A stretch of 64,000 nucleotides of DNA from Lateolabrax maculatus. Lineage: Eukaryota > Chordata > Actinopteri > Acropomatiformes > Lateolabracidae. The position numbers and the translations under genes were made by a program. The notes beneath the pieces were generated by a model. The model ran no database searches. It was not told the origin of the DNA and worked only from the letters and a program-made list of their open reading frames with translations. The DNA is taken from assembly GCA_031216445.1 (NCBI GenBank), contig CM062197.1:26376001-26440000 (forward strand), read 5' to 3'. Shown piece by piece: positions 40,019 to 49,085 of the stretch (positions are counted from its first letter, which is position 1; every line of letters begins with the position of its first letter).

Positions 40019-41367
40019 ACCAGTAAAGAGCCATCAGCTGTCAGATAGCACTTTGTAAATTATGCAGCAGTTAATGTTCTCCTGTTATCAGAGAAAGTTT
40101 TATGCTTTCATGCAACTGAGCTGGCTTGTTTATGATCTCAAAAAAAAAAAAAATTCTATTAAAGTGTACCATGTTATGCTAGTATGCTAATGGTGGAAAT
40201 AGCGCAACCTTGTGTTGCAAAGAGTTGTTAGATAATGTTGTCAGAAAGGAACCTAGCAAGGTTGACCTGTTTACATTTGTGTTTTGGGAAAACTTTTAAT
40301 TATAGTAGTTATAATGTAGTACAAATACAAAACCCAAGGAGTGATGTTTTTCTGTGTTGGTTTAAACCTTGGACTGATGCTCGCTTTGGGACACAAAAGC
40401 ATTTGTTGTACTTTCAGTTTTGATCAGAAATGCAATGATTTTGCATGCACTGAAGTCCTGTAATTATCAGGTGTTTACCTGTTTAATATTGTGACTGTTA
40501 CATGCATAGAATTAGCTCACAAAAATGTGGTTTTATTTTTGCCATGTCCATGTCATGTTCTACAGTCAAATCAAACCACAAGTTTGTTGTTTAGCTGCTG
40601 TTTTGTACTTGAATGTACAAGAAAGTGATACTTGGGAACAGAACACTTGAGGCTGAATAATAGATTTAATGCATATTGTTATTACAATAGCCTAACAGAC
40701 ATAGATCACACTATGAGCAATTTTACAACTAGCTTTAAAATACATTAAATATGACAAGAGGATAGAGAACAGTAATTTTATTGTTTATTGTAAGGTTATT
40801 ACATGAGTGATAAAACACACATTTTATATTGGAGAATTGGAATCAAAAGTAACAATATCGAACATTTATTGTTCAGTCTAGATCTGTCAGTGATGCAATT
40901 ATTTTTTTAATAAATGTTGTAATGCAGCTGAACAAACCCAGTGAGTGTTCTTTTAAAGTATATGTTTGTGGTGTTTTTCCCTTTATTAGGTAATAACAGC
41001 TAAAATAGATAAGAAATGGGAGAAGGACAAGGACCCATTCAAGGAAATTGGTTTGTTTAATTTAACTGAACTGAAATGAACTGAAAAAAAATGAGTGAGT
41101 AGTAAGTAGTAGGTATCATAATTCTAAGTGGGGTTAAATTAGTATCAAGCAGTCCACACAAAATGAAAAAAATAAGTTAACACTTAGCATGGCTATTAAG
41201 TTACATGAACTTTTTTTTTTTTTTTTTAGTTGTACTACTTGATTTGGTACTGCACACTTAAAATAAACAAGCTTTTCTAACTCACTATTTTTAAGATTAC
41301 TTTGCTTAATTTGCAACGAGTTTGCATACTTTTTTTAAGTAAGGTCAACTAATTAGATTTTACAGTG

Positions 41368-41904
41368 AGTATACGTACACACGTCTCCCGCAGAGCTATG
41401 TTGAAAGTCCCTCAATATTCAGTCGAGTATTGGCTAATGACCTGCAACACCTAGACGTGTCCAGTACAGTACTACAATATGTAGATGATCTCTTGATATG
41501 TAGCACCTCCAAAGCTCAATGTGTCTCAGCCCTGATGGCTTTAGAAAAGGGGGCTCACAAGGTGAGTAAAAATAAATTACAGTTTTGCCAGACACAGGTT
41601 GAATACTTAGGTAGACAACTCTGTGGCACTAAATGAGCTATAGTGCCCTCACAAATTGAGGCAGTATCGAAAGCTCCCAAACCACAAACGGTGAGACACA
41701 TGTCGTCATTTCTGCCATCTCAGCTTTACTAGAAGCCATACACCATCCAAAAGTGTTAGCCATCATTAAATGCGTAGCTCATCAAAAAACGAATTCCCTG
41801 ATAGCTAAAGGCAACAACTTAGCAGATGAAGCCGCAAAACGCATAGCTACACCCACCTGTATAGGACCACTGCTAGTAGCTGGAGATTGTGAACCACTGA
41901 CAAA

Positions 41905-41950
<46 letters not shown>

Positions 41951-42453
41951 CTATATATATGTGCTGCTATGTAATAGCAGCACAACATCAGGCAAGTCCA
42001 TATGCACATTCTGTATGGGCAAAAAGGGGGGCAAGTATAATCACTGAAGAAGGTCCATCACATGGGCTATGGCGAAGTGCACATGGACATATTGTCCTCC
42101 CAACATCTTTGGTACAGGTTGCTACACGTAGTGCGCATGGTCAGGACCATTGCACAAGTGGGGAGGTGTTGAGACGCCTTCAAGCAGTCTGGTGGTCACC
42201 ATTTTTCCGACCTGCGTTTGTAGCTGAGACAATAAAAAAAGCCCTAAAAATGCTAGGAATCAAACAGAAGTTCAGATGTGTGTATCACCCACAGTCACAG
42301 AGAGTAGTGGAAAGGGCAAATGGCATGCTAAAAGCAAAACTTGCAAAAATTAGAGCAGACAGTCAGTATAAAATCAATTGGGTAGATGCATTGCCACTTG
42401 CTTTGATGGCTATACGAACACTAACTAACACTAACACTAAGCTAAGAGACTAA
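41368..42453 (+). pseudogene. pol: ERV pol 3' half, unit 8: RT C-terminus, RNase H, integrase core C-terminus
   Basis: YVDD lies at 41478-41489. A 12-bp in-frame deletion removes four codons shortly after it (AQC is followed directly by VSAL). RNase H C-terminal residues start near 41753; the TA tract is 41906-41948. The integrase zinc-binding remnant runs to 42233. Unlike in short units the frame continues through KKALKMLGIKQ and HPQSQRVVERANG, which looks like the integrase core around its catalytic glutamate. The earlier part of the core with the two catalytic aspartates is missing, so even this copy is internally deleted. Confidence 0.85.
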
Positions 42454-42925
42454 CACATCTAATACCACACGAGGCACTTACAGGGAGACCGATGCCGGTT
42501 CCCTTTTGTAGAGGGCCGTATGCGAGCAATGTGAACGAGAACTAACATGCTACCTACGACACCTAACGCAAATACACAAAGCTGTGCTCCAACAGGTAAA
42601 AGCTGTGTCTGAGGACAGAGACGCTGACATTCCAGAGCAGCTAAGGAGAGTTGAACCTGGAGACTGGGTCTACGTAAAGGTGTTCAAACGAAAGTGGGAC
42701 CAACCAAGGTGAGAAGGACCCTTTAAGGTTATCCTAACTACCCCAACTGCGCTGAAAGTAGAGGGTAAGAAATGTTGGTTCCATTTAAACCATTGCTGCA
42801 GAGCGAGGGATCCAGGTGAGACAGCAAGGGCACAGCACGATCCAGAAAGGGACGGTGAAGCCTCCCAACTGGAAGATAGACAGCTTCAAGATCCAAGGAC
42901 AAAGATGATCACAGAGACTGGCTGA
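42454..42925 (+). pseudogene. pol: ERV integrase C-terminal (GPY/F-type) remnant
   Basis: After a stop near 42450, a frame with EPGDWVYVKVFKRKWDQPR (42655-42711), a TGA, then EGPFKVILTTPTALKVEG matches the gammaretrovirus-type integrase C-terminal module. It ends near the TGA at about 42923. Several stops make it non-functional. Confidence 0.7.
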
Positions 42926-43175
42926 GAGGAGGAGTACCAGTAAACAACGTAATCACACTCACGTATATAAAGTCAGCTCAATACAATCAAACATTGACAT
43001 TAGGACCAGAAGGCATAAAAATAGACACGCATGTGGTTCACAGACAATGCCTAAAAGAAGGGACAGTGATGGTAGTGGTACAATGTTCACGAAATCAATG
43101 CACATAGATAAACCTACACCAAACCATGACAGCTGAAGAAGCAACCAAATTGACCCAAATTTAAGTAAAATGAGG
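42926..43175 (+). other. ERV 3' internal remnant, possible env start
   Basis: The stretch between the integrase C-terminus and the LTR contains one open run (about 42945-43100, including QTLTLGPEGIKI and VVHRQCLKEGT) with spaced cysteines. Position suggests degraded env, but no diagnostic env motif is visible. The A/G-rich bases just before 43176 could be the polypurine tract. Confidence 0.35.
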
Positions 43176-43627
43176 TGTCTGAGCTGAGAGATGTCTCTCC
43201 CATGTGTGTCCAATGTTTAGATACTTGTGTGGATCCAATGTTTAGATACTTGTGTGGGAAATGTTTAGATAAGCCTATGTCCAAGGTCTGGCTACTTTCA
43301 TAGATGGGTGCCCCTTGGGGGTTGTTTTCCTAAAGTTCCAAAGAGATGAGATCAGTTTCAACCTGAACTATAGGTTCCACCTTCCCTTTCTGTAAAATAG
43401 CCATGTATGGTTATGAGGTTGGCTCTGAGCCTATCTTGTCACCACACATTAGCTATACCATGAGGCTTTAAAAGGTGTAGTTTGAGTGGAAAACGGGGGA
43501 GATTCACATTGGCTTCGGATCTTCTCACAGGCAATCCATGGTGCTTGTTTTGACGCTGTACTTTTTGTAATAAACCTTTTTATACAACTAAGTCGGTGTC
43601 AGCAGAGATTCCTTCATCATCATCACA
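43176..43627 (+). mobile_element. Solo-position ERV LTR between the swapped pol halves
   Basis: The sequence begins TGTCTGAG and ends near CATCATCACA, about 450 bp. A TATA-like TTTAAAA at about 43467-43473 precedes the polyadenylation signal AATAAA at 43569-43574, with a GT/T-rich stretch after it: a normal U3-R-U5 order on the + strand. U3 contains a directly repeated block (CCAATGTTTAGATACTTGTG) near 43208-43260. Exact ends are inferred because the second LTR is not in the window. Confidence 0.65.
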
Positions 43628-43644
43628 TCATCGCTACAGAAGAT

Positions 43645-44262
43645 ACAACACAGCCAACCCCTCTCAGACAGCTAAGGTCGCAAAAGGAGGAAGCATTTAG
43701 GAGTGGAGACAGAAGCAGGTTCAAAGAGGCAAAGTACAGGTTTAGCAAGGAGGTGAGGGGAGCTAAACGACTGTATTCTGAGAAACTCCAACACCAGTTC
43801 TCAGCCAAGGACTCTGCTTCTGTCTGGAAGGGGCTCAGAGAGCTCACCCATTACAAACCCAGAGCCCCCCACTCTGCTAACGACTTGCGCCTGTCCAACA
43901 ATCTGAACAAGTTCTACTGTCGTTTCGAAAGACAATGGGACAGTCCAGACACAATCCCCTGGGACTCCATCCACCAGCCCCAGGCCACCAGCTTCACCTC
44001 TCCCACCACTGCAGGGGCCTGGGCCTCTCCACAACTTCAAACCTCAGAGGCCCCCTTCCCGTCCACAGTGACACCTCTCTCAATCCTGGAGAGGGATGTT
44101 AACAGACAATACAAGAGACAGAACCTCCACAAAGCAGCCGGGCCAGACTCTGTCTCTCCATCCACCCTGAAGCACTGTGCTGACCAGCTGTCTCTGGTGT
44201 TCACAGATATCTTTAACACTTCACTGGAGATATCCCACATACCAGCCTGCTTCAAATGTTCC
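43645..44262 (+). pseudogene. LINE reverse transcriptase fragment (fish Rex/L2/CR1-like)
   Basis: An uninterrupted frame of about 205 codons contains RQLRSQKEEAFRSGDRSRFK, VWKGLRELTHYKP, LNKFYCRFE, KAAGPDSVSPSTLKHCADQL and PACFK in the order seen just before and at the start of the RT domain of fish non-LTR retrotransposons. The endonuclease, the catalytic RT motifs and the 3' end are absent. It lies exactly where ERV leader and gag would be expected, so it either inserted there or was brought in with a deletion. Clade assignment is from memory of motif style. Confidence 0.75.
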
Positions 44263-44465
44263 AGCAAGAGATACTGTAAGACTTAGAGCACACTGGCAGA
44301 CGAAGAGAAAGACAAAAGACACTCACATATGTGCAGCCTGCAGTATACTGGATCCAATGGCCAGCTGACTCAGAACTTGCACACCAATGGAGTGTGTGAA
44401 AAGCCTGGATACAGAAAGAACTGCCCACAGCACAAGAACCACGACTGCCGCTGCACTGCACTCTG
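44263..44465 (+). other. Unassigned sequence between LINE fragment and ERV pol
   Basis: About 200 bp with one open frame rich in Cys, His and Asn (NGVCEKPGYRKNCPQHKN). It could be a remnant of retroviral gag nucleocapsid or protease, or part of another insertion. I do not recognise it. Confidence 0.3.
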
Positions 44466-45323
44466 ATGTATGATGAGACTCAGCAACATACTGACTACAA
44501 AGAATGCTGGACAGAGTTGATTACAGGCAAAATATTATCTGTAATATGTCAAGACCTGTATGTTGGACCACAAGGACCAGCAGCAGCAGTTACTCTACCA
44601 CCAGAACTACGTCCCTGGTTTCAAGTCACCAGCTCCGTCCCACATGTTACACTCCTGATAGCTAATGGACATGAATCACGTGACCTAGGACCGATGGTGA
44701 AGGCAGCACTACAAGTGACTGTATGGAAACCAACTCAGAACACGCATGTGCAGTCATCCTCCGATGGACAATATGTGAAAATATTTCTGCGAGCATATGA
44801 CAAAGGAACAAGAGCCCAAGTGCTACTAAGTCAGAGATTCCCTACTCAACTGCCACTCTCAGAAGAACATAGTGTGCTACTACATCAGATACCACATGAG
44901 TTATGGTCACATCATAAAACAGATGTAGGGCTAGTTAGGTCAGCACAGCCAGTTCACATCAAAGCAAAAGAGGGCATTGTGTTGCCATACCAAAAACAAT
45001 ATCCCATGAAACCACACCAAATAGCAGGTATAAGACCCACCATCAAGGGCTTGGTAGCAGCAGGTGTGTTAAAACCAACAAAAAGTCTGTGTAATACACC
45101 AACTTGTCCAATAAAACAAAATAAACTCTAGTGACTATCGATTGGTGCATGATTTGTGCGCCATTAATTCCACTGTAGATGCAGAAGTACCTGTGGTTCC
45201 AGACCCACATACTTTGCTTTCTAATATCCCACATGACGCCTGTTGGTACACAGCATTTGTTAGTGTGCCATTACACCCAGATTCACAGTATCTGTTTGCT
45301 TTTACATATCAAGGACAGCAGTA
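44466..45323 (+). pseudogene. pol: ERV pol 5' half: protease-RT linker and RT N-terminal palm
   Basis: The open frame 44466-45131 contains the region preceding RT in fish ERVs (LPPELRPWFQVTSSVPHVT, RDLGPMVKAALQVT, HELWSHHKTDVGLV) and RT fingers (QYPMKPHQIAGIRPTIKGL, GVLKPTKSLCNTP). A TAG at 45129 and a frame change follow, then DYRLVHDLCAIN and PLHPDSQYLFAFTYQGQQ. Around motif A the sequence runs straight from WYTA to FVSV and the expected catalytic aspartate is not visible, so a short in-frame loss is likely. The frame ends at the AGTA (45320-45323) where the CACTG element begins. The continuing RT frame is found at 41368 and 52718. Confidence 0.85.
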
Positions 45324-45335
45324 CACTGTAAATGC
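45324..45335 (+). repeat. Left terminal inverted repeat of the element
   Basis: CACTGTAAATGC; its first nine bases are the exact reverse complement of the right end. It is absent from the short units, which lost it in the 5.5 kb deletion. Confidence 0.7.
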
Positions 45336-45504
45336 AAACATGGTATTTAATTAAAAATAGTAAATTGACTTAAATCTTTTTTTATCAAATTGCTATTAAC
45401 ACTCACTTTTAGTAAGTTACTTGTAATTTGTGGTTGAAAAATCTCACCGGCTCAGTCTACTTGAACTGGATTAATTTAGAAAAAGTATGTTTTCGATAAT
45501 TGTG

Positions 45505-45815
45505 CTTTTACAAGTACATTTACTCAATACTGCACTTAAGTACAAAGTACTTTAAGTACTTTACTTTTTTTTTCATATTACTGTCTACTTTTACTCCACT
45601 ACATTTCAGAGGGAAATATTGTACTTTTTACATCACTGCATATGTAATAATACATACGCGATATATAATAATAATCAGTAGTATGCTACTTTTAATTTTA
45701 ATATTTTAAGTATTTCTTTTTGTGGTTATATGTTTTTTACTTAATTGAAATTTTCACTGCAGGAGCTGTATTGTAAAAGAGTAGTTTCACGGAGTGGTAT
45801 TAGTACTTTTGCTTC
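45505..45815. repeat. Widespread teleost interspersed repeat (MITE-like) in the element's 5' flank
   Basis: The stretch with TACTCCACTACATTTCAGAG, GGGAAATATTGTAC and GTGGTATTAGTACTTTTGCT in this order matches, from memory, a very common repeat of percomorph genomes. I am not sure of its library name. It lies between the element's left end and its candidate promoter. Confidence 0.5.
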
Positions 45816-45854
45816 GATTTGAAAACTTCGCCGGCTTTTTTTTTTTTTTCCCGA

Positions 45855-45999
45855 CCTGTGGGCATGCGCAACTCCGTCCTCTCTACGCCTGACGGTATGT
45901 CAACAACACACCCGCAACGGACGAGGAGCTGGACCTAATCCCTGCAACAGCACTCGTTAAGGTTATTTTCAGCATTCTTGTGCTTGGCACACTCATTTG
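45855..45999 (+). promoter_or_regulatory. Candidate promoter and non-coding exon 1
   Basis: A CpG-containing stretch with GGCATGCGCA (45861-45870), a match to an NRF1-type GCGCATGCGC site, followed by a candidate 5' splice donor TTTG|GTGAGTAAT at 46000. An alternative donor is ACG|GTATGT at 45894. No TATA box is evident. This is absent from all short units, so only unit 8 could start transcription here. Confidence 0.45.
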
Positions 46000-46518
46000 G
46001 TGAGTAATATTTTACCCTTGTTTAGACCGTTTTCTTTCTGTAAGTAAGCGCCATATTTTTCGTGCTTGCTAGTAATGATGTGTGTTGTAATGTCGGCTAA
46101 CGCTGCCTCAGAGCTATATAGCTCTGAGCTAGCTGAACTATATTATGGACATAACGTGTCTTACTTTTGTCACGTTAAAGTTGAGGAGAAACTTTAGTGT
46201 AGCGGTCGCGGGCGTGCTCGTCACGTGCACGCGCACACCCGCTGTCGGAGTTGATTTTTTTTTCTGAGGCCAGTCATCTATGAGTACTCACTCACGATGA
46301 GAGACTGATCCCGGCGGTTTGTGAGTTTCCATGAGCAGGAGGGCATTCACATGGCAGAACATCAGAACAAGTCTGGATGTATCATTTTATTTTACGTTCG
46401 GCTGTTAAGTTAGGACTATGCTAACTTAATGTTATTTTATTTAACCCTCCTCACTTAACACTAGTCATAGTTGTAGCTGTGTCGTTTCCATGGTTACCAC
46501 GTTTAGCGCGCCCAATGA

Positions 46519-46643
46519 GCCGGTCACCCGCTCCACTCAGTGTGATCATTCTGCAGGATCAATGAACTGTCAGCGTGTTTAATCAATCATAACTCTGAAT
46601 ACTAAACTGATTTTCACGGGATTGTTTAATGCAAACGTCACAC

Positions 46644-46693
<50 letters not shown>

Positions 46694-47174
46694 GATATAT
46701 AGGGAGAGAGAGATAGATAGATAGATATAGATTTTCATTTTTTTTGATATATATGTAGATATACATATTCATTTTTTCTGAGATCTAACTTCTGTCTATT
46801 GTGTTTTATCTTATATTGATGTATAATGTTGTATTGTTTCTTCATTTTTCAACTTATTAAAATAGCTGAGTAGTACACAATCTGCTTCTGCTTCTCTATC
46901 ATATATTAGTGTTTTTATATATGTGTGTGTGTGTGTATTATATTATATCATACATAGCATATATCACATACCAGAATATTCTATTACCGTTATGCCTATT
47001 ATGTATATTAAAATACGCCGAATCATGTGTCCGGTATCATGCCTACATGTATGACGTTTGCAGAAAAAAATCCCGTGAAAATCAGTTTAGTATTCAGAGT
47101 TATGATTAATTAAATGCATTGACACTTCATTGTACCTGCAGACAGATTACACTGAGTGGAGCGGGTGACCGGTC
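46519..47174. mobile_element. Long inverted-repeat (foldback/MITE-like) insertion in intron 1
   Basis: The left arm (46519-46650, beginning CCGGTCACCCGCTCCACTCA) and the right arm (47043-47174) are reverse complements over about 130 bp with roughly 90% identity by eye. Shared blocks include AACTCTGAATACTAAACTGA, TTTTCACGGGATT and GCAAACGTCA. The roughly 390 bp between the arms is AT-rich with TA, GATA and TG microsatellites. Outside the arms, CpG-rich sequence may extend the symmetry weakly. No clear target duplication was found. Confidence 0.65.
46646..46737. repeat. TA and GATA microsatellites inside the inverted-repeat loop
   Basis: A (TA)n run (46648-46684, continuing imperfectly) is followed by a GAGA/GATA run (GATAGATAGATAGATA near 46712-46730). 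Confidence 0.85.
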
Positions 47175-47345
47175 CAAGATGGCGGCCCCACGTCTCGTCA
47201 GCGCCAATAGGCAGTAGCGGTCGATGCGGCGTCTACTCTTTATATGTCTATGCCGCACACTGTTTACTTGCGCAGTGCTTGTCTGATCACACGAGGAGCG
47301 CAGTGAGAGCCCGCAGATCAGATTTGGGACAGACAAAAGGGTCTC
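47155..47345 (+). promoter_or_regulatory. CpG-rich stretch with YY1-like site, possible second promoter
   Basis: CpG density rises sharply here compared with the AT-rich surroundings. CCAAGATGGCGGCC (47173-47186) matches the classic YY1-type promoter motif AAGATGGCGGC, and CCAAT follows near 47203. It lies upstream of candidate exon 2. It could be the real start site of the element gene or part of the inverted-repeat insertion. Confidence 0.35.
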
Positions 47346-47570
47346 CCTGTCTGTCTTTTTATCATAGCCTGTTACCATTGCTGGCATACTCAGTGGCCTA
47401 AGTTATTCTTTAAGGTTATGTTGTCTAGAATATGTACATTACAATACTGTCTTTGTGGGTAATAGGCCTATGTTACAGTTTTCACTTGTACTGGAAACAA
47501 GATGTTTATGAGTTGTGGTGAGCTTTGGTTGTGTTAAATTGTTGTATTCTTCTTAACTGTCCCCTTCCAG

Positions 47571-47617
47571 GCTCAGGCAGATGGTGATCAATCCACAGTT
47601 CCCTTGATACCACATAA
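47571..47617 (+). other. Candidate non-coding exon 2 of the element gene
   Basis: Bounded by a pyrimidine-rich acceptor (CCCCTTCCAG) and a strong donor (ATAA|GTGAGT). It has a short upstream ATG frame (at 47581) ending in TGA after eight codons. Deleted from all short units. Confidence 0.45.
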
Positions 47618-47841
47618 GTGAGTCATTTACCATTTACCTTTTGTACTGCTGTGTTCATTTGGTAGCTGTTCTTGTCTTAAAGAAGTTAAATGATTAAAAG
47701 CTTGATAATTAGATAGATTTTTGCAAGGATTTAGTTTTTTTCTGTTGCTCTGGTATTTCAAGCCTGATACTGCATGTTAGTGTTTTTGTTTTTTGTTTCT
47801 ATTTTGCTGGGCTTGATGCTAAAATGATCTTTTCTTTTCAG

Positions 47842-48600
47842 ATTTTTCAAGAAGACAAAAAACTTCCTATGCAGTGGTCGTGTAAGTACTGCACATTTTG
47901 TGCTGAAAAGAGGTGCTTCTTACTTAAGCATTACCGCTTAAAACACGGGTGCCACACTCGAATATCACCACTACCGTGCCTTTATAAGGAGTGCCTGTGC
48001 ACATTTAAATCTTTCAATGCACTCAAAGTCCACTTATCAACATGGCACACTCAAAAGGACCTGGGGAACGTGGGTGAAACTGCTTTCCATTGTCAGCTGT
48101 GTGACTTTGTGGAGCCTTGCACTGGAGCTGACTTTTTTACCCATTTACGAAGACATTTGAAGCTGAAGCAAAAGGTTTCCTGTCCATATCAAGGCTGTAG
48201 CTTTCAGAGCAATGTTTATTCAACCTTTAATGCACATAAAAGCAAAGAACATCAAGACCACAATAAGATGGCATTCAAACCTGAAATTGTGTCACATAAT
48301 GTACTTGAGGTACCTCCACCTAATATAAATATTCAACCTGAGGATAGTGCCCCTGAAACTGATCAGGTTGAGTTTGAGGTTACTGAGCTCAATGAAGATG
48401 TGGGAGACTTGGAGAGTCAGTTGGAACATAATGTAGCTGCTGTTTTTCTGAAAATGTCATCGATTCTTAACATCTCTGAAAATGCCCTGCAAGAAGTTAT
48501 AGAGCAGATCAACCAAATTTATGTGCTTTCACAGCCATTGTTACATACCTCGGTTGGAAAAATACTAAATCAACATTGTGGAGATGTTGAGGACTCTTAA
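47842..48600 (+). pseudogene. Four-C2H2-finger ORF1 N-terminal region, unit 8 (reference copy)
   Basis: Exon 3 starts after TTTCTTTTCAG (acceptor to 47841). The first ATG inside it is 47869, chosen over the upstream ATG at 47824, which lies in the intron. The 243-codon product has four C2H2-type fingers: C5/C8/H21/H26, C37/C42/H55/H60, C75/C78/H92/H96 and C105/C110/H123/H128. An acidic linker and a leucine/isoleucine-rich helical stretch (about 175-235) follow. The TAA at 48598-48600 is premature: similarity to the fish multicopy family continues in the same frame (VSEIAKVFTENNVFLKF) to a TGA at 48703-48705. Fingers of this kind suggest DNA binding, probably to element ends, but that is inference. 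Confidence 0.8.
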
Positions 48601-49085
48601 GTGAGTGAGATAGCTAAAGTATTTACTGAGAATAATGTATTCCTGAAATTCACTTCTACTAGGGGGTCATTGTCAACCACTAGCAAGCGAACATCATACA
48701 TTTGAAAAGAATTCTCAGTGGTGACGCCTATTGAGTTTGTCCTAAAAAATGACAGGCAGACAGTTGTGTATATCCCCATACTAAAAATGCTGCAGACATT
48801 ACTAAACAATGGAGAAATTTTAGATAAGGCCATGTCATCTGAGACAAATTTGTCACAAGGATACAGATCTCACAGGGATGGTTACCGGTTTAAAGACAAT
48901 TCTCTCTTGACAGAGGAAGAATTCAGGATTGCTCTTTTCTTGTACATAGATGATTTTGAGGTGGCTAAGCCCTTGGGAACCTCCAGAAAGAAACACAAGC
49001 TGCCATCTACTGGGTACTTGGAAATCTACACCCTAAATATCGCTCCTCTCTTCATTCCATTCAGCTTGCTCTACTCATCATCGCT
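48601..49085 (+). pseudogene. ORF1 continuation, unit 8 (stops and a frameshift)
   Basis: In the frame of the finger region the sequence reads through the TGA at 48703 into 48718-49000, containing TPIEFVLKNDRQTVVYIPIL, FLYIDDFEVAKPLGTSRKKH. One base is apparently missing near 49002; the next frame gives AIYWVLGNLHPKYRSSLHSI before it runs into ORF2. This block precedes the large central region in related fish proteins, as I remember them; that central region is absent here. Confidence 0.7.

Larger units (their letters stand above)
35258..41161 (+). repeat. Array unit 7 (short, most altered of the short copies)
   Basis: Contains ERV piece 35464-36371, pseudogene 36492-40018 and 3' region plus element right end 40019-41367. 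Private changes include AATCTCGCT near 37685, a 1-bp insertion in exon 4 (CAGTGAAGCTG near 38946), AGCTCTG for CGCTCTG near 39155 (Arg to Ser), GCGCAACC near 40205, and loss of two bases near 40494 (TTGTGACTG). Confidence 0.95.

Noticed and set aside
42959..43213. 84-codon minus-strand frame near the LTR
   Set aside because: It spans the ERV 3' remnant and U3 in antisense; composition and lack of motifs suggest chance.
47127..47401. Short frames on both strands in the CpG-rich stretch
   Set aside because: CpG-rich promoter-like DNA produces open frames by composition; overlapping frames on opposite strands with no recognisable domain.
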